Shown here piece after piece: positions 7,144 through 13,768 of a stretch of 16,536 nucleotides of DNA. Position numbers and translations under genes: made by a program. The DNA comes from CAIKZZ01 sp035524595 (lineage in GTDB: Bacteria; Pseudomonadota; Gammaproteobacteria; Steroidobacterales; Steroidobacteraceae). The notes under the pieces are model-generated. The model saw only the letters and a list, made by a program, of their open reading frames with translations, did no database searches and was not told where the DNA came from. The stretch lies in contig DATKOP010000025.1 of assembly GCA_035524595.1 (NCBI GenBank), forward strand, positions 1 to 16,536, in the 5' to 3' direction. Every line of letters begins with the position of its first letter. Position 1 is the first letter of the stretch.

Positions 7144-7887
7144 TCAGCCGTGCTCCGGCCTCCTGAGCACCGCGATCGCCGAACTGCCGTACGGAAACGC
7201 GAACAGCGGCAGCACCAGGCGCTCCGCCCCGAACACCGCCGCGAGCACGCCGTTCAGCAGCGGCGACGGCATGCGGGCGTCATCCTCCGGCTCGCCCCGC
7301 CCGGCCCGCGCCAGCAGCCGGCGGGCGGCAAGGACCGGGAACAGCAGCGTGTTGAAGTAGCCCGACCGGCACACCTCGAAGCCCGCGGCCCGGGCGATGC
7401 GCCGCAGGCGCCGCGTCGTGTAGCGCCGGTAGTGGTGGTGCGCGCGATCGTGCGCGCCGAAGAGCCACTGGTACGCCGGCACGGTCAGCAGCACCCGGCC
7501 GCCCGGAGCGAGCAGCGCGCGCAGCGCGCGCAGCGCCGACTCGTCGTCCTCGATGTGCTCGAGCACGTCGAACAGGCAGATCACGTCGTACTGGCCGGCC
7601 GGCTCGAACGGCATGGCGTCCGGCAGCCAGCCGCGGCGCACGTCGGCACCGCTGCCCTGCGCCCGCGCGATCGCGATCGCGTACTCGTCCATCTCGGCCG
7701 CGTCGACGCGCCCGAACCGGGCGAGCATCTGCAGGTTGCCGCCCGTCCCGCAGCCGATCTCGAGGACCCGCGCCGGCCTCGGCAGCGGCAGGCGCCGCAG
7801 GACCGCCGCCAGAATGCGGCGGCGCGCGCCGAACCACCAGTGGTTCTGCTGCGTCTCGGCCATCAGCCGGTAGATGGTCGCGTCCAA
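7144..7887 (-). CDS. Class I SAM-dependent methyltransferase
   Basis: With the TTG start at 7887 the product is 247 aa. It begins DATIYRLMAETQQNHWWFGARR, the HWWF-xx-RR opening typical of a methyltransferase group found near glycan genes. The SAM-binding motif I VLEIGCGTGG is at 41-50, and FDVLEHI (106-112) followed by LLAPGGRVLLTVPA completes a Methyltransf_11/23-type Rossmann fold. HDRAHHHYRRYT is another family landmark. The C-terminal 60 residues are hydrophobic and may associate with the membrane. In-frame upstream starts (ATG 7947, GTG 7953) add about 20 Arg/Pro-rich residues and lie inside an inverted repeat, so I prefer TTG, although its ribosome binding site is weak. It diverges from the polyprenyl-phosphate glycosyltransferase. 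Modification of a sugar or lipid-linked glycan is the likely role, but the substrate is not visible. Confidence 0.85.
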   Translation of the reverse strand: MDATIYRLMAETQQNHWWFGARRRILAAVLRRLPLPRPARVLEIGCGTGGNLQMLARFGRVDAAEMDEYAIAIARAQGSGADVRRGWLPDAMPFEPAGQYDVICLFDVLEHIEDDESALRALRALLAPGGRVLLTVPAYQWLFGAHDRAHHHYRRYTTRRLRRIARAAGFEVCRSGYFNTLLFPVLAARRLLARAGRGEPEDDARMPSPLLNGVLAAVFGAERLVLPLFAFPYGSSAIAVLRRPEHG

Positions 7888-7945
7888 CGGCGTACCCCAA
7901 GGGGCGTGCGGCGGCACCCGAACGCGCAAGCCCCGGCGAGCCCAC

Positions 7946-7973
7946 ATTGTCACGGCCGCGACGGCCTGACAAT
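7946..7973. promoter_or_regulatory. Inverted repeat in a divergent intergenic region (candidate operator)
   Basis: ATTGTCA (7946-7952) and TGACAAT (7967-7973) are perfect inverted arms. Inside them GGCC (7954-7957) and GGCC (7963-7966) extend the symmetry with one bulged base and a 5-nt centre. The AT-bearing arms stand out in a GC-rich setting between two divergent genes. That is where a dimeric regulator could control both. No T-run follows, so it does not look like a terminator. Confidence 0.45.
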
Positions 7974-8058
7974 CGGGGACGCCGGCCGCGCCGCCGCCGG
8001 CCGCAGCGGGCGCCGCCTTCGCGGCCCGGTCGCTCTACGGCCCGTCGCCGCCGTGCCT

Positions 8059-8064
8059 TATGAT
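8059..8064 (+). promoter_or_regulatory. Candidate -10 element for the glycosyltransferase gene
   Basis: TATGAT matches five of six positions of the -10 consensus and lies about 60 nt before the TTG start at 8125. No good -35 is present at the expected distance, so an activator or weak expression would be expected if it is real. Confidence 0.35.
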
Positions 8065-8110
8065 CGACGCACTGCGGGCACTCGCGGCCGTTCCGCGCGC
8101 ACCGCAGCCA

Positions 8111-8116
8111 GGGGAG
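8111..8116 (+). promoter_or_regulatory. Ribosome binding site for the TTG start at 8125
   Basis: GGGGAG lies 8 nt before TTG 8125. The open frame continues far upstream without another plausible start, and family members begin about 15 residues before the VVPVFNE strand, so this site fixes the start. Confidence 0.7.
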
Positions 8117-8124
8117 CAGCCGCC

Positions 8125-9135
8125 TTGAGCGCCGATCGCACCGAACCCGCAGCACTCCGCCCGCCCCGCTCGCTGTCGCTGGTGGTGCCGGTGTTCAACG
8201 AGGCGGCCGTCCTGCCGGAGTTCTACCGGCGTGCGGTCGCGGCGCTGGACGGCGCGGTCGGCGACTGGGAACTGGTGTTCGTCAACGACGGCAGCGGCGA
8301 TGAATCGCTCGAGATCCTGCTCGGCCTGCACGCGCAGGACGCGCGCGTCGCGGTGATCGACCTCGCGCGCAACTTCGGCAAGGAGGCGGCGATGACCGCC
8401 GGCTTCGAGCTTGCCGCGGGCGAGGCGGTCGGCATCATCGACGCCGACCTGCAGGATCCCCCGGAGCTGATACCGGCGCTGCTGGCGAAGCTGGCCGAGG
8501 GCTACGACATCGCCTATGCGAAGCGCAGCATGCGCCACGGCGAGACCGTGCTGAAGCGGGCCACCGCGAGCGCGTTCTACCGCATCATCCAGCGGATCAG
8601 CCGCGTCCAGATCCCGACCGACACCGGCGACTTCAGGATCATGAGCCGGCGCGCCGTCGCGGCGCTGCTGCGCCTGCCGGAGCGGCATCGCTTCATGAAG
8701 GGCCTGTTCGCATGGATCGGCTTTCGCCAGGCCGAGGTGCTCTACGAGCGCCACCCGCGCCGGGGCGGCGAGACGAAGTTCAGCTACTGGCGGCTGTGGA
8801 ACTTCGCCCTCGAAGGCATCACCTCGTTCTCGTCGGCGCCGCTCAAGCTGCTGACGTACTGCGGCCTCGCGATCGCGCTGATGGCCTTCAGCTTCGCCTC
8901 GGTGATCGTGTTCCGCACGCTGATGTACGGCAACCCCGTCGCCGGCTATCCGTCGCTGATCACGACCGTGCTGTTCGTCGGCGGCGTGCAGCTGGTGGCC
9001 ATCGGCATGCTCGGCGAGTACATCGCGCGGATCTACGACGAGGTGAAGGCGCGGCCGCTCTACCTCCGGAAGTTCGTCGCGAACTCCGCGCTGCAGCGGG
9101 CCGGCGGCGCGGCGGACGAGGGCAAGGGCGCGTAA
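8125..9135 (+). CDS. Polyprenyl-phosphate glycosyltransferase (GT2; DPM1/GtrB/ArnC type)
   Basis: This family transfers a sugar from a nucleotide donor to undecaprenyl (polyprenyl) phosphate on the cytoplasmic face of the inner membrane. The product is 336 aa. The GT-A domain shows LSLVVPVFNE (17-26), VNDGSGDES (53-61), LARNFGKEAAMTAGFE (80-95) and the metal-binding DAD within IIDADLQDPPEL (106-108). TGDFRIMSRR and GGETKFSYWRLWNFALEGI are the family's acceptor-side motifs. Two membrane helices near 242-263 and 276-297 and the tail GEYIARIYDEVKARPLYL are the normal anchor. The sugar is not determined. It faces away from the methyltransferase and ends 117 nt from the convergent Ser-rich lipoprotein gene. 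Its product would be a natural donor for the GT-C-like transferase at 5528-6802. Confidence 0.92.
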   Translation: MSADRTEPAALRPPRSLSLVVPVFNEAAVLPEFYRRAVAALDGAVGDWELVFVNDGSGDESLEILLGLHAQDARVAVIDLARNFGKEAAMTAGFELAAGEAVGIIDADLQDPPELIPALLAKLAEGYDIAYAKRSMRHGETVLKRATASAFYRIIQRISRVQIPTDTGDFRIMSRRAVAALLRLPERHRFMKGLFAWIGFRQAEVLYERHPRRGGETKFSYWRLWNFALEGITSFSSAPLKLLTYCGLAIALMAFSFASVIVFRTLMYGNPVAGYPSLITTVLFVGGVQLVAIGMLGEYIARIYDEVKARPLYLRKFVANSALQRAGGAADEGKGA

Positions 9136-9209
9136 CGGCGCCCGCCGGTGCCCCGTTCGCGGCGGGACGCCGGCGGCGTTGCGACCACGGCCCGCAGCCG
9201 GCGCGGCCT

Positions 9210-9224
9210 GGCTGCGCCGCAGCC
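9210..9224. terminator. Short stem-loop between convergent genes
   Basis: GGCTGC and GCAGCC enclose a 3-nt loop in the 117-nt gap between the glycosyltransferase and the lipoprotein gene. There is no T-run on either strand. A second possible stem, CCCGCCG with CGGCGGG, lies near 9143-9170. These may end transcription from one or both sides, but the call is weak. Confidence 0.25.
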
Positions 9225-9252
9225 ACGAAACCACCGGTAACGCTGCCAACCG

Positions 9253-12051
9253 CTAGAACGCCGGCTGCACGCTCTGGTTCGCGGGCGCGATCGTGATGAT
9301 CTTGCTCGACGTCAGGTCGAGCGCGAGTCCGGTGCTGGTGCCCCCGACCGGCGAGAACGAGAAGCCCTCGAACACCGTGTTGGACGCCGGGAAGATCAGG
9401 TAGGCGTCGGCGCCGGCGGGCTGCACGTACGGGGAGCCGAGCTGCGTGACCGAGGTCGTCGTCTGCGGGGTCGGCGCGCTGAAGGTCTTGACCGACATGC
9501 CCGGCCCGACGAGGCCGGAAGGCGCCGACGCCGTCACGTTGGTGAGCTCCAGCAGCGTCTTGGTGCCGGAGGTCGACGCGCCGCTCAAGCCGGAATCCGG
9601 CTGCAGGAACGCCGTGTTGAGCCCGCCCGCGCCCGCGATCGGCGTGCACGGCCGCGCGCAGGTCGGCATGTGGTAGGCGTCCGCGCGCGGCGCAGGGCTC
9701 GTGACCGGCGGGTTCATCGACTCGGTGTTGACGAACAGGTTGCCGGAGCCGTAGTCGAGGAACGCGTCCATCCCGGTGACGGTCGAGGCGTTGATGCTGA
9801 CGAGCGTCTGCGGCGTCTGCGAGGCCGGCCCGGCCACCGCCAGCGTCAGCAGCTGGTGGGTCTGCAAGTTCGAGAAGTCGCCGTGGTGGACGATCAGGTT
9901 CGTGCCGTCCGAGTCGACGATCGAATAGTCGTCGGTGGCACCCGGCATCAGGCTGTAGATCGAGGTCGCGGCGGCCGCGCTCGCGATCGGCGTCTTGAGC
10001 ACCGTGACGACGTTGGCCGTGGAGACGTCGATGAAGTAGATGTTGGTGGAGTCGTAGACCGCCGAGCCTGCGCCGACGAGCCCGCCGGAGATCGAGCCGC
10101 TGGTGGTCCAGACGGCCAGGCTCGAGCCGGTGGCGTTGATCCGCCACACCTGCTGCTGCGTACCGACCGTGACCGCCACGAAGTCGACGCTGCCGCCGCT
10201 CAGCACCGTGCCGAGCCGGTCGGTGTAGACCGTGACTCGCCCGCCCCAGGTGATCGCGGAGGCAATCGTCGAGGTCGGGGAGGCGAAGCCGGGGTATTTG
10301 CTCGCCGCGTAGTACTCGAGATTGTTGGTCGCGGCGTTGTCCGTGACCATGCCGACGAAGGCGCCCGTCGAGCTGTACATGAAGGACGGGTGCTGCGGCC
10401 GGAACGTGCTCGGCAGGACCGTCGGCGCCGTCGACGAGGAATCGCCGATGCGCACCAGCACGAAGACGTTGGCGGCGCCCGTACCGCAGGTCCCGGCGGT
10501 CGGCCGCTCGACGATGAAGAATGCCGACGCCGGATCGGTCACCGTCGTGTAGCTCGAGTGCAGGCAGGAGGCGTCGAAGGCGTTGGCCCCCGGCACCAGC
10601 GAGAAGCTGCTGACCTGCTGTCGGGTCGGTACCACCGCCGCATTGCTGACGTCGAGCTTGTAGAGATGGTAATTGCCGTCGCCGCCGATGGCCGTGTAGA
10701 TCAGCGCGTTCGGCGAGAAGGACGTGAACTTGCCGCCGCTGAGCACGATCGCCTGCACGCCGCCGCTCGCGGAAACCGACGCCGTCTCGACGCTCGTCAG
10801 AGTCGAAGTCGTCAGCGACGACGGCACGAGGCCGATGCCGTTGTTGGTGTTGCCACCGCTGCTGCTGCTGCTGCTGCTCGTATTGGTGACCGCGTAGGCC
10901 AGCCAGAAGCCGCTGCCGCCCGACGAGCTCGAGCCGCTCGACGAGGAGCCGCCGCTGCTGGACGACGAGCTGCTGCTCGAGGAGGAACTGCTGCTCGACG
11001 AGGAGCTGCTGCCACCAGACGACGACGAAGAGGAGGAGCTGCTGCCGCCGGAGGAGGACGAGCTGCTGCCACCCGACGACGACGAAGAAGACGAGCTGCT
11101 GCCGCCGGAGGAGGACGAGCTGCTGCCACCCGATGACGACGAAGACGAACTGCTGCCGCCGGAAGAGGACGAGCTGCTGCCACCCGACGACGACGAAGAC
11201 GAACTGCTGCCGCCGGACGAGGATGAGGAGCTGCTCGACGACGAGCTGGAGCTGCTGGAGGAACTACCGGACGAACTTCCGCCGCTGCTCGAGGAGCTCG
11301 ACCCGCCCGACGACGACGAGCTGCTTGAGGACGAACTGCTCGACGAGGACGACGAGCTGCTGCCGGAGGAGGAGCTGCTGCCGCCTGAGGACGACGAGCT
11401 CGACGAGGACCCGCCGCCGCTGCTCGAGGAGCTGGACCCGCCCGACGAGGACGAGCTGCTCGAGGACGAACCGCTAGACGACGAACTGCTAGACGACGAA
11501 CTGCCCGACGACGACGAACTGCTGCCTGACGAGGAGCTGCTGCCGCCGGAGGACGACGAGGAGCCGGACGAGGACCCGCCGCTGCTGCTCGAGGAGCTGG
11601 ACCCGCCCGACGAGGACGAGCTGCTGCTCGAGGAACTGCTGCTCGAGGAGCTGCTGCCGCCGGACGAAGAGCTCGAACTGCTGGAAGACGACCCGCCACC
11701 GCTCGAGGAACTGGACCCGCCCGAGGATGACGAGGACGACGAAGACGACGAGGAGGACGAGGAGGACGAGGAGCTCGAGCCGCTCGAGGAGCCGCCGCCT
11801 CCGGACGAGCTCGAACTGCTGGAAGAGGACGACGAGGACGAGGACGAAGAAGAGGACGAGGAACTCGAGCTGCTGGACGAGCCGCTCGATGAGCCGCTCG
11901 ACGAGCTCTGCCCGTGGTTGTCGTTGTCGTTCTCGCCGAAGAGGTCCCAGTCGCAGCCGCCGAGCATCAGCGTCGCGCACAGGAGCACGGTCAGGGAGCC
12001 CAGTTTGAGCACCCGCGTTCCCTGCTTGCCACCATTCCCCTGGCGGATCAC
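9253..12051 (-). CDS. Serine/glycine-stalk lipoprotein with large unrecognised C-terminal domain
   Basis: From the GTG at 12051 the product is 932 aa. A hydrophobic segment ends in the lipobox LGGC, with Cys33 as the lipidated residue. A second GTG at 12012, preceded by AGGGA, gives a more typical 19-residue signal and may be the true start. After an acidic linker (ENDNDN) comes a stalk of about 333 residues (49-381) made almost only of Ser with GG pairs. The C-terminal 550 residues are rich in Thr/Ser/Val/Gly and short beta-like segments such as NYHLYKLDVSN, VWRINATGSS and NIYFIDVSTAN, which suggests a beta-propeller or beta-sandwich. Cysteines in pairs (CARPC and others) could form disulphides. 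I do not recognise the family. It is expected to be membrane-anchored and to project its domain outward, like polyserine linkers of some gammaproteobacterial surface enzymes. The 7-codon AGC run at 10858-10878 is a pure triplet repeat. The gene stands alone, with its own promoter. Confidence 0.85.
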   Translation of the reverse strand: MIRQGNGGKQGTRVLKLGSLTVLLCATLMLGGCDWDLFGENDNDNHGQSSSSGSSSGSSSSSSSSSSSSSSSSSSSSSSSSSSGGGGSSSGSSSSSSSSSSSSSSSSSSSGGSSSSSGGGSSSSSSSSSSGGSSSSSSSSSSSSSSSSGGSSSSSSSGGSSSGSSSSSGGSSSSSGSSSSSSGSSSSSSSSSSGSSSSSSSSSGGSSSSSSGGGSSSSSSSSGGSSSSSGSSSSSSSSSSSSSSSSSSGGSSSSSSGGSSSGSSSSSSSSSSSSSSSSSGGSSSSSSSSGGSSSSSSGGSSSSSSSSGGSSSSSSGGSSSSSSSSSGGSSSSSSGGSSSSSSSSSGGSSSSSSSSSSSSSSSSSSSGGSSSSGSSSSGGSGFWLAYAVTNTSSSSSSSGGNTNNGIGLVPSSLTTSTLTSVETASVSASGGVQAIVLSGGKFTSFSPNALIYTAIGGDGNYHLYKLDVSNAAVVPTRQQVSSFSLVPGANAFDASCLHSSYTTVTDPASAFFIVERPTAGTCGTGAANVFVLVRIGDSSSTAPTVLPSTFRPQHPSFMYSSTGAFVGMVTDNAATNNLEYYAASKYPGFASPTSTIASAITWGGRVTVYTDRLGTVLSGGSVDFVAVTVGTQQQVWRINATGSSLAVWTTSGSISGGLVGAGSAVYDSTNIYFIDVSTANVVTVLKTPIASAAAATSIYSLMPGATDDYSIVDSDGTNLIVHHGDFSNLQTHQLLTLAVAGPASQTPQTLVSINASTVTGMDAFLDYGSGNLFVNTESMNPPVTSPAPRADAYHMPTCARPCTPIAGAGGLNTAFLQPDSGLSGASTSGTKTLLELTNVTASAPSGLVGPGMSVKTFSAPTPQTTTSVTQLGSPYVQPAGADAYLIFPASNTVFEGFSFSPVGGTSTGLALDLTSSKIITIAPANQSVQPAF
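10858..10878 (-). repeat. Pure (AGC)7 triplet run
   Basis: Seven uninterrupted AGC serine codons lie just after the stalk, in the sequence NTSSSSSSSGG. Being a triplet tract, slippage would change protein length without a frameshift. Confidence 0.8.
10909..11907 (-). repeat. Ser/Gly low-complexity tract with 54-57 bp tandem units
   Basis: The tract encodes residues 49-381 of the lipoprotein. Serine is written with both TCN and AGY codons, so at DNA level most of it is a degenerate mixture rather than a microsatellite. Inside it a longer tandem repeat is visible: GCCGCCGG begins at 11044, 11101, 11155 and 11209, giving spacings of 57, 54 and 54 bp. Each unit encodes roughly 18-19 residues of the pattern GG-S6-GG-S8/9. 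Confidence 0.9.
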
Positions 12052-12145
12052 CGGCGTCCCGTCGTTCTCGTCGGCTAGTCCACTTCGCCGTGCACACCAC
12101 CCTGCGCTTGCGCGCCGGGCGGACGTCCACGGCCCTCCCCTGCGA

Positions 12146-12167
12146 ACGCGGGTATTTACTCCCGCGT
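12146..12167 (-). promoter_or_regulatory. Stem-loop in the lipoprotein mRNA leader
   Basis: ACGCGGG (12146-12152) and CCCGCGT (12161-12167) form a perfect 7-bp stem around an 8-nt AT-rich loop. On the minus strand the left arm runs into the loop as GCGGGAGTAAATA. The same GGGAGTAA word occurs about 43 nt upstream at the predicted promoter. The position, about 15-35 nt into the predicted transcript, suggests a regulatory or stabilising leader hairpin. Confidence 0.45.
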
Positions 12168-12189
12168 CATGCCGATCTGTCCCGCTTGA

Positions 12190-12220
12190 ATTATTACTCC
12201 CCCGCTCGTCGCGTTGTCAA
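12190..12220 (-). promoter_or_regulatory. Promoter of the Ser-rich lipoprotein gene
   Basis: On the minus strand a perfect -35 TTGACA (plus 12215-12220) is followed after 19 nt by AATAAT (plus 12190-12195, five of six consensus positions). A slightly shifted TAATAA gives 18-nt spacing. Transcription would start near 12183 and leave a leader of about 130 nt. An exact TTGACA next to an AT-rich box is conspicuous in this GC-rich DNA. Confidence 0.6.
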
Positions 12221-12295
12221 CGACGGGCCGGCCGCACGCCGGGTGGCGGCGGCCATGGCCCGCGGGCCGGGCGGGGGGCGCGCCGGCGCAGCCAG

Positions 12296-12301
12296 TATAA
12301 T
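12296..12301 (+). promoter_or_regulatory. -10 element upstream of the cyclophilin gene
   Basis: A perfect TATAAT lies 33 nt before the ATG at 12335. The expected -35 position is G-rich and does not match the consensus. Together with the minus-strand promoter at 12190-12220 it makes the 283-nt gap a divergent promoter region. Confidence 0.5.
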
Positions 12302-12334
12302 AAGTGACCGTCGCCGACCCTCCCCGGAGCCCCC

Positions 12335-12991
12335 ATGCATCGCGCCCCCGCCCCTCGCCGCCCGTCGTTCCTGTTCGCGTGCGCGCTGCTCGCCGCCCTG
12401 ACCGGGGTGGCTGCGCGCGCCGACGCTCCGGCCGAGGCGATGCCGGACCGCGTGCGCGTCGACACCTCGCTCGGCAGCTTCGTGATCAAGCTCGAGACGA
12501 CGCGGGCGCCGCTGACCAGCGCCAACTTCATCAAGTACATCCAGACCGGGCACTACGCGGGCACGCTGTTCCACCGCGTGATCGCCAACTTCGTGATCCA
12601 GGGCGGCGGCTACGACGACAAGTACCACCTCAAGGACACGCTGGCGCCGGTGCCGAACGAGTCGGGCAACGGCCTCTCGAACAAGCGCTTCACGGTCGGC
12701 CTCGCACGCGCCGACTCGCCGCACTCCGGCAACGCGCAGTTCTACGTCAACCTGACCGACAACGACGACCTCGACCCGACGCCGCTGCGCTGGGGCTACG
12801 CGGTGTTCGGCCGCGTCGTCGAGGGGCTCGACGTGGTCGAGAGGATCGGCCGCACGCCGACCGGCTCGATCGGCCCCTGGCCGAAGGACGCGCCGCTCGA
12901 GCCGGTCGTGATCCAGCGCATCGAGATCCTGCCGCCGGCGGGCGCCGCCCCGGCCGCGCCCGCCGCCCCGGCCGCGCCGCCGCCGCACTAG
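12335..12991 (+). CDS. Periplasmic cyclophilin-type peptidyl-prolyl isomerase
   Basis: This enzyme catalyses cis/trans isomerisation of Xaa-Pro bonds in exported proteins. The product is 218 aa. An N-terminal RR-containing signal sequence with a hydrophobic core (about 11-27) ends at ARA-DAPA, predicting cleavage after residue 29 and a periplasmic location as for PpiA. The cyclophilin core has Arg81 (FHRVI), Phe86 and Gln89 (FVIQGGG), NESGNGLSNKRFTVGLAR, Gln135 and Phe136 in NAQFYVNL, and WGYAVFGRVVEGLDVV. The C-terminus is an unusual Ala/Pro tail (PPAGAAPAAPAAPAAPPPH) beyond the fold. GGAG 5 nt before ATG 12335 supports the start. It is 7 nt upstream of lpxH, on the same strand, matching the ppi-lpxH order of gammaproteobacteria. 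Confidence 0.94.
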   Translation: MHRAPAPRRPSFLFACALLAALTGVAARADAPAEAMPDRVRVDTSLGSFVIKLETTRAPLTSANFIKYIQTGHYAGTLFHRVIANFVIQGGGYDDKYHLKDTLAPVPNESGNGLSNKRFTVGLARADSPHSGNAQFYVNLTDNDDLDPTPLRWGYAVFGRVVEGLDVVERIGRTPTGSIGPWPKDAPLEPVVIQRIEILPPAGAAPAAPAAPAAPPPH

Positions 12992-12998
12992 TCCCCGC

Positions 12999-13721
12999 GT
13001 GACCGCGCTCGTCGTCTCGGACCTGCACCTCGACCCGGCGCGGCCCGAGATCGCGGCGCAGTTCCGCGCCTTCCTCCTCGGCGAGGCGCGCAGCGCGCGC
13101 GCTCTCTACGTGCTCGGCGACCTGTTCGAGGTGTGGATCGGCGACGACGACCCCGAGCCGCACAAGCGCGCCGTGATCGCCGACCTGCGCGCGCTCACCG
13201 ACGCCGGCGTCGGGCTCTACTTCCTGCACGGCAACCGCGACTTCCTGCTCGGCGCGCGCTTCTGCGAGGAGACGGGCGGGGAGCTCCTGACCGACCCGAC
13301 GGTGGTCGAGCTCTACGGCCGGCGCGTGCTCGTGACCCACGGCGACGCGCTCTGCACCGACGACGGGCCGTACCAGCGGCTGCGGGCGCTGGTGCGCGAC
13401 CCGCGCTGGCAGGCGCAGTTCCTCGCGCTCAGCATCGGCCAGCGCGAGGTGCTGGCGCGCGAGGCGCGCGCCGGCAGCCAGGCGCACACCGGGGCGCAGC
13501 CGGCGATGCTGATGGACGTCAACGCCGAGGCGGTCGCGGCGGTGTTTCGCAGCGCCCGGGTCGATACCATCGTGCACGGCCACACGCACCGGCCGGGCGT
13601 GCACGCGCTCGAGGTCGACGGGCGGCGCTGCACGCGGATCGTGACCGGCGACTGGTACACGCAGGGCAGCTGCCTGCGCTGGCAGCCGTCGGGCCTCGCG
13701 CTCGAGGCGCTGCCGCGCTGA
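12999..13721 (+). CDS. lpxH: LpxH, UDP-2,3-diacylglucosamine diphosphatase
   Basis: This peripheral inner-membrane enzyme hydrolyses UDP-2,3-diacylglucosamine to lipid X and UMP, the fourth step of lipid A synthesis. The product is 240 aa, the normal length. It is a calcineurin-like metallophosphoesterase with the complete two-metal site: Asp8 and His10 (SDLHL), Asp41 (GDLFEVWIGDD), Asn79 and Arg80 (HGNRDFLLG), His114 (THGD), His195 and His197 (HGHTHRP). The numbers match those of E. coli and Haemophilus LpxH. The start is GTG, 7 nt after the cyclophilin stop, with no obvious ribosome binding site, so translational coupling is likely. Its presence shows a Gram-negative cell making lipid A. 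Confidence 0.96.
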   Translation: MTALVVSDLHLDPARPEIAAQFRAFLLGEARSARALYVLGDLFEVWIGDDDPEPHKRAVIADLRALTDAGVGLYFLHGNRDFLLGARFCEETGGELLTDPTVVELYGRRVLVTHGDALCTDDGPYQRLRALVRDPRWQAQFLALSIGQREVLAREARAGSQAHTGAQPAMLMDVNAEAVAAVFRSARVDTIVHGHTHRPGVHALEVDGRRCTRIVTGDWYTQGSCLRWQPSGLALEALPR

Positions 13722-13768
13722 CCAGGCCGCGGGCGACTGCCCGACCCAGGCTTGAAGGAGTAGCGCCG

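Noticed and set aside
7888..7953. N-terminal extension of the methyltransferase (ATG 7947 or GTG 7953) with the residues RGLRVRVPPHAP
   Set aside because: The extension is absent from the family opening xDxxxYxxM...HWWF, has low-complexity Arg/Pro content and overlaps the inverted repeat. The TTG at 7887 fits better, though this is not proven.
9670..11136. Plus-strand open frame opposite the lipoprotein gene
   Set aside because: It lies antisense to a gene with a lipobox and promoter, and its Arg/Ala/Asp repeats simply mirror the serine codons.
10909..11907. Repetitive tract considered as a CRISPR array or non-coding satellite
   Set aside because: There are no constant repeats with unique spacers. 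The tract is in frame within a lipoprotein gene and encodes Ser/Gly throughout.
11489..12130. Minus-strand open frame in another register over the lipoprotein N-terminus
   Set aside because: Its Leu/Val/Arg-rich product is the frame-shifted reading of serine codons, and the lipobox frame is clearly the coding one.
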